Source: Planctomycetaceae bacterium
Lineage (GTDB): Bacteria; Planctomycetota; Planctomycetia; Pirellulales; PALSA-1355
DNA: 55,508 nucleotides
Assembly: GCA_003153375.1 (NCBI GenBank)
Contig: PLYM01000219.1
Coordinates: 25,361 to 80,868 of the forward strand
Reading direction: 5' to 3'
Position 1 is the first letter of the stretch, and the number at the start of each line of letters is the position of its first letter. The notes below the pieces were generated by a model that did not search any database, was not told the origin of the DNA, and worked only from the letters and a program-made list of their open reading frames with translations. Below are positions 1 to 9,807 of this stretch, in pieces. A program made the position numbers and the translations under genes.

Positions 1-3000
1 AACGGCGTGATCATCGGCAAGCGGCCGGGGATCCAGGATTGGAACCTGCAGGTCGTTAACGGTTTCCTGGTCTACACGGTGACCGATCGCACCAACGTCG
101 CCTTGATCCAAAGTTCGGCGCCCATCAACGACGGTCAATGGCACCGGATCGTGGTCGAGCACGACGGCTCGTCGCGCACCTTGACGATGTACATCGACGG
201 TGTGCAAATCGGCACACCCGTGGATTGCGGGCTGGTGGGCAACACGATGTCGGCCGATCCGGTAATGCTGGGATCGTTCGTCGACGGCACCGACCATTTG
301 GATTTTGACATCGACACGCTGCGCGTGACGCGCGCGGCGCTAGCCCCCAGCCAGTTTTTGTCGGCCGACTACACGGCTCCCTTGCGCGCGCCACTGACGA
401 CCCCGCCGGCCAATGGTCCGACGGCGCTATCGGGCTTGCAGCTTTGGCTGCCGGCCTACGACCCGACACGCTATTTTTCCGGGGATGGCATTGGCGATCC
501 CCTGCCGATCGCACCCGTGACCGGCACGGCAGCGCACTGGGCGCTGGACGCGTCGCCCAATCAGTTCTCGGCCTACGTGACGCTGCCCAACCGCGAATTG
601 CTGTACGCCAACGATCCCGGTATCGGCGCCAACTGGGCTTTTCCCGCGCCCCAGGGCGCGGGCGAGCGATTGCTCGTGCCCAACTCCAACGGCACCGGCG
701 CCAAGAACTTCGACTTCGTCCAAAATACTGGCGTCTTCACCCTCTCCACCTTCGTCAATTTTGGCTCCACTTTCGCCGGCTACATGACGTTGTTCGACAC
801 GGCCGACACCTCCACGGTCAACACGGGTTTTACCCTGAAAGTGACCAGCGACGGCCAGTTGAGCCTGTCGATCGCCGGCGTGGCAGGAGCGAACTCGGTG
901 GTGCGTTTCAACGAGAGTACGGCCACCGGAACGATCGCCAGAAATACCTGGTATCAGATTGCCGTCGTGGGCAACGGACCGGGCAACCCGATCACCTTTT
1001 ACATCACGCCTGCCACGAATTCGACGGTGATGGCCCAAACTTCGTCCACGTCGATCACCGGAGCAGATGGTAACTATCCGACCGACAGTAACCACAATCT
1101 GTCGATTGGCTCTTCGGACATTTTGGATCGGGGCTTCTTTCACGGCCAGATGGTCGATCAGTCGATCTACAATCGCGCGCTGTCGCCTATTGAAATCCAG
1201 CAATTGTTCAACTTCACCACGCAGACGCAAGGCGGCCATGGCGTGGGGCCCGTCTTCCTGAGCAGCACGAACCTCGACTATGGCGTCGTGCCTTACCTTT
1301 CGACCCCGACCCAAACGTTACGGCTGGTGAATGGCACGAACGATACCAACCAAGGTAGTCCCACGAACCTGACGGTGCTCTCGGCCACGATCTCGGGTCC
1401 CGGCGCGTTGCATTACAGCCTGCAGGGATTCGTGCCCGGCGCGGTGATCGCGGCCGGCGCCGCGCTGCCCATCAGCGTGAGGTTCGACGGCACGACGGGC
1501 AGTCTTGGCACGTACAACGCAATGCTGACACTGGTCACCGATCAGAGCGCGGTCACGGGATCGCCCGGCCAGACGTTCACGGTGCCACTAACGGCCGGGC
1601 TGGCGGCAGCCGTCGATTTGAATGGTCCGGCAGTCGGCACCGGTTATATTTCGACGTGGACCAACGCCGGACCGATCGGCATCGTCGATCCCAGCCTCGC
1701 CAGTTTTACCGACGCCGGCAACACGAGCCCCGTGTCGATGACCGCCACACTGACTGTGCCGCACGCCGGCGATGTCCTGTCGGCCAATACGAGCGGAACT
1801 AATCTGACGGCCAGCTATTCGGCCGGCACGCTCAGCTTGACCGGCAGCGACTCCGTGGCGAACTACACGAAGGTTTTGCGGACGATTGCCTATACCAACA
1901 CGAACGACGGCCCAGGCGTGTTGTCGGAAACCGTCAACATCTCGGCCAATGACAATGCGCTCAATACCGTCGCCGCGGTCGCCACGATCATTATTGACCT
2001 GGTGCCGCCGGCGATTGATTTGAACGGCCCAGCTGCGGGCGGCGATTTCGTGACGCCGTGGACGGTTTTCGGTCCGGTGAACGTCGGAGATCCGTTTTCG
2101 TCGACGCTCACCGACGCCGACAGTACGAACATGGCGTGGCTGACGGTTACGCTCGATCAACCCCGACCGGGCGACGTGCTGGCAGTGAACAACTATGGCA
2201 GCAGTATCGCGGCCAGTTTCTCCGGGGGCACGCTTAGCCTGAGCGGCGTTGATCTGGTCGCCAATTACCAAAAGTTATTGCGGACCATAACTTATGACAA
2301 TACGAATGGTGGGCCGGGCGTTCCCTCCGAGACGCTGCACGTGTTGGCCTGTGATGGCGCGTTGGTAAGCACGCCGGCGATGGTCACGGTCAACATCGAC
2401 TTGACTCCGCCAGTCGTCGACCTCAATGGCGCGGCGACGGGCACCGGATTCACTTCGACTTGGACTGGCGCGCCGGAGAGTATTGTCGACTCAACGAGCA
2501 CGACGGTTCTCGATACCGGTACCGGCACGCTGCTGTCCATGGCATTGGCGATCACGACTCCGGCGACCGGCGATTTGTTGGCGGCCAATACGACCGGCAC
2601 CAACATAACATCGTCGTTTAACAACGGCTCCTTGACGCTGAGCGGCGCCGACTCGTTGGCCCACTATCAGCAAGTACTGCGCACAGTGACTTATACGAAC
2701 ACCGTCTCGGGCCCCGGCGTTAATATCGTCAAGGTCACGGTCATCGGCTACGACGGCACGGCTCCCAGCAACACGGCCGTAGCGACGATCGACGTGCCGC
2801 CGATCGTCGACTTGAATGGACCGGGTGCGGGCAACGACTTCAGCACCCCGTGGACCGTGTTTGGCCCGTCGAACATCGCGAATCCGACTGCGTCCACGAT
2901 CAGCGTTGCCGACAATGCGAACCTAGCTTGGGCCACAGTCTCGCTAGACAATCCTCAGCCCGGCGATGTGCTGGCAGCGAATACGACGGGCACCAATATT

Positions 3001-6000
3001 ACGGCGAGTTTTGACGGCAGCGTGCTGACCCTGCTCGGCGGCGATTCGGTGATGAATTTCCAGAAAGTGCTGCGGACAGTTACGTATGACAATACGGACG
3101 GCGGACCGGGCGTTGCTTCCGAGACGCTGCACGTCGTGGCCAGCGACGGTCTGTTGGCCAGTGGGCCGTCGGCCGTTACGGTCAACATTGACTTGACGCC
3201 TCCGATCGTCGATCTCAACGGCGCAGCAGCGGGCACCGGTTTTGTGAACACTTGGACCAACGTCCCGATCAACATTGCCGACGCGGCCAATGCGACGGTC
3301 GTCGATGGCGGCAGCAGCACGCTGCAAAGCATGACGTTGGGGCTCACGGCTCCCAAGACTGGGGACCTGTTGGTTGCCAACATCACCGGCACCAGCATTG
3401 CCGCCACGTTTGCCAGCGGCACGTTGACCCTGACGGGCATAGACACCCTGGCGCACTATCAGCAGGTACTTCGCACGGTTACCTACACGAACACGGCGAC
3501 CGGACCAGGAGTCAGTTCCGTCACGGTCAAAGTTGTAGGCTTCGATGGCGTCGCGCCCAGCAATGCCGCCATGGCGACCGTCGGAATTCCGCCGGTGCTG
3601 AGCCTGACCGGCTCTTCGAGCACGCCGAACTACACAACCAACTGGTACAATAGCGGCTCGGTGCCGATCGTCAACATGGCTCAAGCCTCGTTCGTGGATC
3701 CCGCGGGGGTGACTCAGTTGGCTTCGCTGACGGTGAAGCTAACGACGTTCCACGCGGGCGACGTGTTGAGCGTTCCGACGTTGGCGAGCACGACGATCAC
3801 GTCGAGTTATGCCAACGGCACGCTGACGCTCTCGGGCGTCGATTCGGTTTCCGATTACCAGCGGACGTTGCGGTTCATTAATTACAACAACACGGCGGGC
3901 GGGCCAGACGTCCCCAGCGTGACGGCCACGCTGGTGGCCAGTGACGGCACGTACTCGAGCAGTCCGGTCACCGCGACGATCAACATCAACGTGGCCTCGG
4001 GCCAGGTGTTGGGCAACCGGCTGTTTTACAACAACTCGAAGTACGACGGGAACAACGGGGCGATCAACGCCAACGACGACGCGGCGATCGCCTCGGACAA
4101 GCTGGGTTTCAACGGTGTTGGCACGGCCACGTTTGCCAACATCAGTTCGTTCAGCCGGGGTATCACCGGGGTGATGGTCGACCTGCAAGCCGGTTTGGGC
4201 GCGCACAGCCTGATCAACCTGACCAGCGGCGACATCACGTTCAAGGTCTCGCCGACTGCTTTCGTCGCCTCGACTTACAATCAGCTCAGCACGTGGACCA
4301 CCGCGCCGACTCCGGCGAATATTTCGGTGCGGCTGGGAGCAGGTACCGGTGGTTCGGACCGGATTGAGATTACCTGGCCGAATGGCACCATCAAGAACAC
4401 CTGGCTCGAGGTCGACGTCCACTCGGGCGGCCATAGCGGTCTAAGCTCGGACGATATCTTCTTCTTTGGTAGCCTTCCTGGCGACTCGGGCGTGGGCGAC
4501 CTCGTCACCTTGGCCAAGACGGATGGAAACGATTACAACGCCACCTTGAGCAACATCGCCGGCCTAACGACGCCCGTCTGGAATGCACTGGATTATTCGA
4601 AGGACGGCAAGGTCGACGGCAGTGATTCCAACGTGTCGATCAATAACATTTCTTCGCTCCGCTATATCGCCAACCTGGTTACGCCGTCGACGCCGGTCGT
4701 CAATTTGGCTGGGGCCGCGACGACTTCCACGTCAACGTGGACCCACGTCGGTCCGGTTGCAGTGGCCGGAAACGCGGCATTGGCCGGTGGGCCCGGTCTG
4801 GCGTGGCTGACTGTTTCGCTTTCCAGCCCCAGGACCGGCGACATTCTGGCCGCTAACACGACCGGCACCAGCATTACGTCAGCATTCATCAACGGGAGCC
4901 TGATGTTCACCGGCAGCGATACGCTGGCCCATTATCAGCAGGTGCTGCGCAGCGTCACTTATGACAACATTTCGCCGACTGGGCCCGGTGCGAACTTCGA
5001 AACGATTCAGGTCACGGCCAACGACGGCACATTCTCGAGCCCGCAGACCACGGCGACCATTACGATTCCGCCGGTGCTGAGCCTGACCGGCTCTTCGAGC
5101 ACGCCGAACTACACAACCAACTGGTACAATAGCGGCTCGGTGCCGATCGTCAACATGGCCCAGGCGACGGCAATTGATCCGGCCGGCGTGACCAATCTTG
5201 CCTCGGTAACGGTGAAGCTGACGACGTTTCACACGGGCGATGTGCTGAGCGTGCCGACGTTGGGCAACACCACGATCGCGTCGAGTTATGCCAACGGCAC
5301 GCTGACGCTCTCGGGTATCGACTCGGTCGCCGATTACCAGCGGACGTTGCGGTTCATTAATTACAACAACACAGCGGGCGGCCCGGGCACCGGCAGCGTG
5401 ACCGCCACGCTGGTGGCCAGTGACGGCACGTACTCGAGCAGTCCGGTCACCTCGACGATCAACATCAACGTGGCTTCGGGCCAGGTGTTGGGCAATCGGC
5501 TGTTCTACAACAACTCGAAATACGACGGGAACAACGGGGCGATCAATGCCAACGACGACGCGGCGATCGCGTCGGACAAGCTGGGTTTCAACGGCGTTGG
5601 CACGGCCACGTTCGCGAGCATCAGTTCGTACAGCCGGGGCATCACCGGCGTGATGGTCGACCTGCAAGCCGGTTTGGGCGCGCACAGCCTGATCAACCTG
5701 ACCAGCGGCGACATCATGTTCAAGGTTTCGCCTGCCGCTTTCGTCGCCTCGACTTACAACCAGCTCGGTACGTGGACGACGGCGCCGACGCCTGCGAACA
5801 TTTCGGTGCGGCTGGGAGCCGGCACCGGTGGTTCGGACCGGATTGAGATTACCTGGCCGACTGGCACCATCAAGAACACCTGGTTGGCCATCGACGTCCA
5901 TGCCGGCGGAAACACAGGGCTCAGTTCCGACGATATTTTCTACTTCGGCAGTGTCATCGGCGACTCGGGCGCGGGCGATTCGGCCACTCTCGCTAAGTCG

Positions 6001-6504
6001 GATGGAAATGACAACACGGCGGCGATCAATAACATCGTCGGCCTGACAACGCCGGTTTGGAACGCCTTGGATTTTTCGAAGGATGGCAAGGTCGACGGCA
6101 GCGATGCCAATCTTCCGCTCTCGAGCGTCTTTGCTTTGCACTACCTCGCCAATCCGACCGGCTCGTTCGGTTCACAGTCGGAGTCGCCGGGTGCATCGCC
6201 GGCGGCCGCGCCTGCAGCGGTGGTGTCGTCCGCGACGCCAATCACGACGGCAGTTTCCACCACGGATCACGTCGTTGACGCCAGTCTGCCGAGCAGCCTG
6301 TCCCTGGGAGCACCGCTGTTGACGCCGAATTGGATTCCAGGTGGTCCGTTGCATTCGACAGTCGTCAGCGCGCCAGACGGTCGGTCATCAACCCACGCGG
6401 CGTCCAGCCGACAGTTCTTGGAGGCCATCGACCAGATCGCCCGTAAATTCGACGCGACGGACGAGTCGCTCGATAGTCTGTTGGCGGAACTGGGATTGCG
6501 CTAG
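1..6504 (+). CDS. Giant secreted/surface protein, LamG + cadherin-like repeats + dockerin-like modules (5' partial)
   Basis: The reading frame is open at base 1, so the N-terminus and any signal peptide lie outside the window; the first in-frame start codon visible, a GTG at 7, is not the real start. About 2,167 residues are visible. In order (residues counted from base 7): a LamG/concanavalin-like domain (about 1-125), a second one (about 135-405), a choice-of-anchor-D-like beta domain (about 412-535), six repeats of about 130 residues starting near 536, 670, 803, 933, 1067 and 1198 (typical openings VDLNG or LSLTG, with a DVL.ANT.GT core), a dockerin-like module (about 1329-1550), two more repeats (near 1564 and 1691), a second dockerin-like module (about 1822-2045) and a tail. 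Each dockerin-like module ends in a calcium-loop motif (DYSKDGKVDGSD near 1529 and DFSKDGKVDGSD near 2022). The architecture suits an extracellular adhesin or carbohydrate-binding protein. The actual ligand cannot be read from the sequence. Confidence 0.85.
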   Translation, partial: NGVIIGKRPGIQDWNLQVVNGFLVYTVTDRTNVALIQSSAPINDGQWHRIVVEHDGSSRTLTMYIDGVQIGTPVDCGLVGNTMSADPVMLGSFVDGTDHLDFDIDTLRVTRAALAPSQFLSADYTAPLRAPLTTPPANGPTALSGLQLWLPAYDPTRYFSGDGIGDPLPIAPVTGTAAHWALDASPNQFSAYVTLPNRELLYANDPGIGANWAFPAPQGAGERLLVPNSNGTGAKNFDFVQNTGVFTLSTFVNFGSTFAGYMTLFDTADTSTVNTGFTLKVTSDGQLSLSIAGVAGANSVVRFNESTATGTIARNTWYQIAVVGNGPGNPITFYITPATNSTVMAQTSSTSITGADGNYPTDSNHNLSIGSSDILDRGFFHGQMVDQSIYNRALSPIEIQQLFNFTTQTQGGHGVGPVFLSSTNLDYGVVPYLSTPTQTLRLVNGTNDTNQGSPTNLTVLSATISGPGALHYSLQGFVPGAVIAAGAALPISVRFDGTTGSLGTYNAMLTLVTDQSAVTGSPGQTFTVPLTAGLAAAVDLNGPAVGTGYISTWTNAGPIGIVDPSLASFTDAGNTSPVSMTATLTVPHAGDVLSANTSGTNLTASYSAGTLSLTGSDSVANYTKVLRTIAYTNTNDGPGVLSETVNISANDNALNTVAAVATIIIDLVPPAIDLNGPAAGGDFVTPWTVFGPVNVGDPFSSTLTDADSTNMAWLTVTLDQPRPGDVLAVNNYGSSIAASFSGGTLSLSGVDLVANYQKLLRTITYDNTNGGPGVPSETLHVLACDGALVSTPAMVTVNIDLTPPVVDLNGAATGTGFTSTWTGAPESIVDSTSTTVLDTGTGTLLSMALAITTPATGDLLAANTTGTNITSSFNNGSLTLSGADSLAHYQQVLRTVTYTNTVSGPGVNIVKVTVIGYDGTAPSNTAVATIDVPPIVDLNGPGAGNDFSTPWTVFGPSNIANPTASTISVADNANLAWATVSLDNPQPGDVLAANTTGTNITASFDGSVLTLLGGDSVMNFQKVLRTVTYDNTDGGPGVASETLHVVASDGLLASGPSAVTVNIDLTPPIVDLNGAAAGTGFVNTWTNVPINIADAANATVVDGGSSTLQSMTLGLTAPKTGDLLVANITGTSIAATFASGTLTLTGIDTLAHYQQVLRTVTYTNTATGPGVSSVTVKVVGFDGVAPSNAAMATVGIPPVLSLTGSSSTPNYTTNWYNSGSVPIVNMAQASFVDPAGVTQLASLTVKLTTFHAGDVLSVPTLASTTITSSYANGTLTLSGVDSVSDYQRTLRFINYNNTAGGPDVPSVTATLVASDGTYSSSPVTATININVASGQVLGNRLFYNNSKYDGNNGAINANDDAAIASDKLGFNGVGTATFANISSFSRGITGVMVDLQAGLGAHSLINLTSGDITFKVSPTAFVASTYNQLSTWTTAPTPANISVRLGAGTGGSDRIEITWPNGTIKNTWLEVDVHSGGHSGLSSDDIFFFGSLPGDSGVGDLVTLAKTDGNDYNATLSNIAGLTTPVWNALDYSKDGKVDGSDSNVSINNISSLRYIANLVTPSTPVVNLAGAATTSTSTWTHVGPVAVAGNAALAGGPGLAWLTVSLSSPRTGDILAANTTGTSITSAFINGSLMFTGSDTLAHYQQVLRSVTYDNISPTGPGANFETIQVTANDGTFSSPQTTATITIPPVLSLTGSSSTPNYTTNWYNSGSVPIVNMAQATAIDPAGVTNLASVTVKLTTFHTGDVLSVPTLGNTTIASSYANGTLTLSGIDSVADYQRTLRFINYNNTAGGPGTGSVTATLVASDGTYSSSPVTSTININVASGQVLGNRLFYNNSKYDGNNGAINANDDAAIASDKLGFNGVGTATFASISSYSRGITGVMVDLQAGLGAHSLINLTSGDIMFKVSPAAFVASTYNQLGTWTTAPTPANISVRLGAGTGGSDRIEITWPTGTIKNTWLAIDVHAGGNTGLSSDDIFYFGSVIGDSGAGDSATLAKSDGNDNTAAINNIVGLTTPVWNALDFSKDGKVDGSDANLPLSSVFALHYLANPTGSFGSQSESPGASPAAAPAAVVSSATPITTAVSTTDHVVDASLPSSLSLGAPLLTPNWIPGGPLHSTVVSAPDGRSSTHAASSRQFLEAIDQIARKFDATDESLDSLLAELGLR
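3586..4636 (+). repeat. In-frame segmental duplication, copy 1
   Basis: This stretch encodes one 130-residue repeat plus the first dockerin-like module. It is nearly identical to 5065-6115, with a constant offset of 1,479 bp (493 codons) at both ends, so the copies are in frame and no indel separates them. Differences are scattered substitutions, and similarity decays after about 4636. Confidence 0.9.
5065..6115 (+). repeat. In-frame segmental duplication, copy 2
   Basis: Second copy of the block at 3586-4636. It begins in the same way, with an ATTCCGCCGGTGCTGAGCC start, and ends just after the calcium-loop motif. One further repeat unit (about 4,690-5,060) lies between the copies. Confidence 0.9.
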
Positions 6505-6520
6505 CGCAGCGCGGGCCGCT

Positions 6521-6540
6521 TGCCGAATCGCCGGCAGTTT
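6521..6540 (+). terminator. Weak terminator-like hairpin between convergent genes
   Basis: TGCCG at 6521-6525 pairs with CGGCA at 6532-6536 around a 6-base loop and is followed by GTTT. It lies in the 51-bp gap between two convergent genes. The stem is only 5 bp, so this is a suggestion only. Confidence 0.25.
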
Positions 6541-6555
6541 CGCCTTGGCTGAACG

Positions 6556-9500
6556 TCATTTGCCCAACTTTTGGCGTATCCATTGCACGTCTTCCAATCG
6601 TCTTCCATAGAGCAGCGGCTCGATGGCATTCGAGACGATCGAGAGCTTGAAGAAGCCAGTAAAATCGGAAAAGGCGTCGAGCAGCAGTGGCCCCTGAAGG
6701 CCGCCGGGTTCGTTCATCGTGGCCGTCGCGGACTCGCCCGCCCGCAGATAACGGGTTAACACGGGCTTGCCCTGCAGATCGCGGAGCGAGATGTAGGAGC
6801 CGTCGTTTGGTCCGGCCGCGGTGAACGTGAGTCGGATGCGGCCGCTCGTCAGCGGCACCAGGTAACCCCGAGTCACGGCCGCGCAGAGCGTGTTCGGATC
6901 GTTCGAGTCGCGCAGCTTCGAATTCTTGAGCACCTGGCACTCGCGTTCGGTCGTCAGGGGTTGGAAGATCCCGATGCGCTCGCTGCCGATCAGGGCGGTG
7001 TACAAGCCCGGGTCAGCCGCCGGAATGGGATAACGCTCGCCAAAGCAGTACCAGGTCGAGGGCCGCACGCTACGTTTTTCGAGCGGCAGCTCGGGAACGT
7101 TCAGCAGGTTTTGTCGCTTTGCCGAGTACAACAGCAGCCCAGCGGGAAACATGCCGCCGCCACCGATCGCGTGGGCTTGCACGTCCAGGGTGGCCGACTG
7201 CGAGTCGCGCCAGAATAGAACCTTAATACCGCGCGCCGCCAGTGCTTCACGATGGCCGGCGAGCGCCGTGCTGGAAAAGTAAGTGCCTCCATCGTCCGGC
7301 GGCGGCAACGACGTGATGTGCGCGTCGCGCAGAGCCGCGGCAAAACGATGCCATTGCAGCATGAAGTGTCCGTCTCGCGGGCCTGGCGCCAGGCCATACA
7401 GATCCCAGCGCTTGTCAGACGCCTGGTCGTGAAACACCCGCCGCACGCAGCGGTCGAGCGTGCCGGCATGTCGCCGGAGCAGGGATTCGTCCTTGGTGAT
7501 CTGATAGGCGGTTGCGCACAAGGCCAGGGTCCAAAAGCCCTCGATGTTCGTGCCGCTCATCTGGGCGTTATCGACGATGAACTTGTTAAAGGCCGCGTCG
7601 TCGGGAAACAGCTCGTGATAGCGAGTCAGCCAACTCGCCTCAAAAATCGCGCCGGGCTGCTGCTGCGCCAACGGCACGCTTGACAGATCGTGGACCATGC
7701 CTTTGATCGCGGTGAGAAACTCAGGCCGCGGGTCATACTCATAGGCCGTGATGGCGTGTACCAGCGTCGTGTTGACTTCGCGCCTTGTGCCCCCGGTGGG
7801 TAGCTTGACGTTTTGCAGCCACAGGTCGTAGCCGTCCTTTGCCCAGCGGTTCGCGTCGATCAGCCAGGCATAGAGCAGCGCCGAGGGATCGGGCCAATGA
7901 CCCCACTGAGCGGAATCGGAATCCGACGCTTCCGTGCCAAAAGCGCGGCCGCCCCAGGGGACGAAGGCCTTGCAATGCCAGAATGACGCCGGGCGATGAT
8001 AGCGCACGTCCGAGGTGTCGTGATGCTGGCCCTTGCCGTCCATGTATCCGCGCATCCCGTCATAGCGCACCTCTCCGATACTGGCATAGTTGTCGGTGCA
8101 AACGCGAGCCCAGCGCAGCAGTCGTGGGTCGGCGTCTAAGGCGGCCAGTCGCCACGAGGTGCTGACATGCTGGTAATGGTTGTTGTTCCACACCCGGTGC
8201 AACGACGGACGCCCGCCCGCGACGCCGGCGGCCGTGGGATTCATGATCTCTTCGCTGTGCGTGTTTCCATAAATGCACCAGCCGTAGTCGCCATAGCGCT
8301 CGATCGAATGGCCATATCCCAGCATGCCTTCGCGGGCCGCCCGATCGATTTCCGGAAACGGAGTGGGCGTGGCGACCACGTAGCCTAGCGCGCCACTCGA
8401 GGCGATTTTCTCAGGGCCAACCGTGGCGATCGGGCTTTGGTCGTAGAGCTTCTCAAGCTGCTCAAAGTAGCGGTTGTCGCGGCGCCCGCTCGGGGCGGCG
8501 GGCACGATGGCCAGCGCAAACTCGTTGTGCATCGCCACGCCTTCCAGGTTGGCGCCGCGGGCGAACTCGGCTTTGCACTCCGTCGTATCGGTTTGGGCCT
8601 CGAGCACCGAAAAATACTCGCTGGGCAGCCGTGAGTCCAATAGCCGGCCGGTGAGAAAGCACTGAAACTTGTAGACGCCGTCGAGCCGCAATGATGTTTC
8701 GTCGGGAAAGGCGAACTGGCCGTGCTTGGGCCATGCGTAGTAGACCAGCTCATCACGGCTGATCTTGATTTCCTTGGGATATTTCTGCCAGAAGTCCTTG
8801 GTCAGCAGCGCCACGTGATGATCGGGCAGTTCGGCGCTGAACCAGCCCGCGCTGCGCGCCTCGGTTGTCGAGACTCGCAAAGGCCCGGCACGGTCGTCGC
8901 CCGCTTCGTTGAGCGTCAATAGCCGATCGGCCGAAACCTGCGCGAGCCAGATCGATGAGGTGTCGTCGCGCAAGTTTCCGTTGCGATTGCCGGAGGAGAA
9001 CTGCCTGGCTCCGGCCAGCGCGAAGGTGAACGCCAACTCCGAAACGGCCTGTTTGCGCATGTCGTCGGCAAAGATCGTGGCATGGTCGAACTTAACGATC
9101 GCCGAACCAGCAAACGCCGAGATCCGCGTGACGAACCGGCAGAACGGCTCGATCTTGCGATCGGCGCTCTGATACCAGCCCACGCACCTGATGGTCACTT
9201 GCGCGGGCCCTTGTTGCTCAATGACTACCTCGGCCTTGTCGTCGAAGCTGGCGCGCCACGTGAGGCCGCGGTCGTCCACGACGCTGGGGCCGCCGACACC
9301 TTTGAGCACGGTTGTGTCGCCATACTTGGCCAGCGTGATGCCGGCGAAGGGTCGAGGAATGGTGAGCGAGATGACACCCGTGTTAATGTGAATGCCGCTC
9401 GCATCGTCGGTGACCACCAGCGGCGACTTGGGCTGCGGCTGCGCCGGCACTTCGGTGGTGAGCTCATAGCGGGCCGGCATGCCGTTCTGGTAGCGATAGC

Positions 9501-9738
9501 CGGCGTAGGCGTGGAGCCACTTGGCCGAGCCGTCGGGCCAACGCGCGGCCACCTCGACCTGCGAGACGATCGGGCGGTCGTTCTCCAGCACGCAGAACTG
9601 GGCATCCGGCTTGATGGCGCCGGCGGGCACCGCCACGACGGCATGCGTGGGCCAGGTGACGTCCGCTAAATGTACTTGAGGTTGCAGTAGCAATGGCAGG
9701 CTGCACAAAGCGTAGGCCGCCAAAACCGCCGAATACAT
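6556..9738 (-). CDS. Secreted exo-rhamnogalacturonan-lyase-like protein (PcRGLX/YetA-like)
   Basis: A protein of 1,060 residues that probably acts outside the cytoplasm on a polysaccharide. The N-terminal region (VAVPAGAIKPDAQFCV, then WPDGSAKWLHA) matches what I recall of the first RIFT-barrel domain of PcRGLX-type exo-rhamnogalacturonan lyases (PL26-like). The middle holds an alpha-barrel-like stretch rich in Trp, His and Tyr (for example YGDYGWCIYGNTHSEE). The start at 9738 is chosen because AAGGA stands 7 bases before that ATG and the protein then opens with a hydrophobic signal-like segment (MYSAVLAAYALCSLPLLL). Upstream in-frame ATGs at 9771 and 9807 lack such spacing. The gene is convergent with the giant surface protein and faces away from the glycan locus. 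Family assignment is from memory of motifs; substrate and activity are inferred, and an inactive homologue is possible. Confidence 0.7.
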   Translation of the reverse strand: MYSAVLAAYALCSLPLLLQPQVHLADVTWPTHAVVAVPAGAIKPDAQFCVLENDRPIVSQVEVAARWPDGSAKWLHAYAGYRYQNGMPARYELTTEVPAQPQPKSPLVVTDDASGIHINTGVISLTIPRPFAGITLAKYGDTTVLKGVGGPSVVDDRGLTWRASFDDKAEVVIEQQGPAQVTIRCVGWYQSADRKIEPFCRFVTRISAFAGSAIVKFDHATIFADDMRKQAVSELAFTFALAGARQFSSGNRNGNLRDDTSSIWLAQVSADRLLTLNEAGDDRAGPLRVSTTEARSAGWFSAELPDHHVALLTKDFWQKYPKEIKISRDELVYYAWPKHGQFAFPDETSLRLDGVYKFQCFLTGRLLDSRLPSEYFSVLEAQTDTTECKAEFARGANLEGVAMHNEFALAIVPAAPSGRRDNRYFEQLEKLYDQSPIATVGPEKIASSGALGYVVATPTPFPEIDRAAREGMLGYGHSIERYGDYGWCIYGNTHSEEIMNPTAAGVAGGRPSLHRVWNNNHYQHVSTSWRLAALDADPRLLRWARVCTDNYASIGEVRYDGMRGYMDGKGQHHDTSDVRYHRPASFWHCKAFVPWGGRAFGTEASDSDSAQWGHWPDPSALLYAWLIDANRWAKDGYDLWLQNVKLPTGGTRREVNTTLVHAITAYEYDPRPEFLTAIKGMVHDLSSVPLAQQQPGAIFEASWLTRYHELFPDDAAFNKFIVDNAQMSGTNIEGFWTLALCATAYQITKDESLLRRHAGTLDRCVRRVFHDQASDKRWDLYGLAPGPRDGHFMLQWHRFAAALRDAHITSLPPPDDGGTYFSSTALAGHREALAARGIKVLFWRDSQSATLDVQAHAIGGGGMFPAGLLLYSAKRQNLLNVPELPLEKRSVRPSTWYCFGERYPIPAADPGLYTALIGSERIGIFQPLTTERECQVLKNSKLRDSNDPNTLCAAVTRGYLVPLTSGRIRLTFTAAGPNDGSYISLRDLQGKPVLTRYLRAGESATATMNEPGGLQGPLLLDAFSDFTGFFKLSIVSNAIEPLLYGRRLEDVQWIRQKLGK

Positions 9739-9750
9739 TGCGAAATCCTT
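9732..9750 (-). promoter_or_regulatory. Ribosome binding site that decides the start of the lyase-like gene
   Basis: On the minus strand the sequence reads CAAGGATTTCGCA immediately before the ATG at 9738, giving AAGGA with a 7-base spacer. The alternative ATGs at 9771 and 9807 have no comparable site. Confidence 0.5.
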
Positions 9751-9807
9751 GAAGGAAAATCGGTCGTACATCTTCGAGCCGAAGACGCACGCCACCCTGT
9801 CGGGCAT

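Noticed and set aside
6497-6508. Perfect palindrome TGCGCTAGCGCA over the stop codon of the giant gene
   Set aside because: Too short to be a terminator or operator on its own in GC-rich DNA; likely chance.
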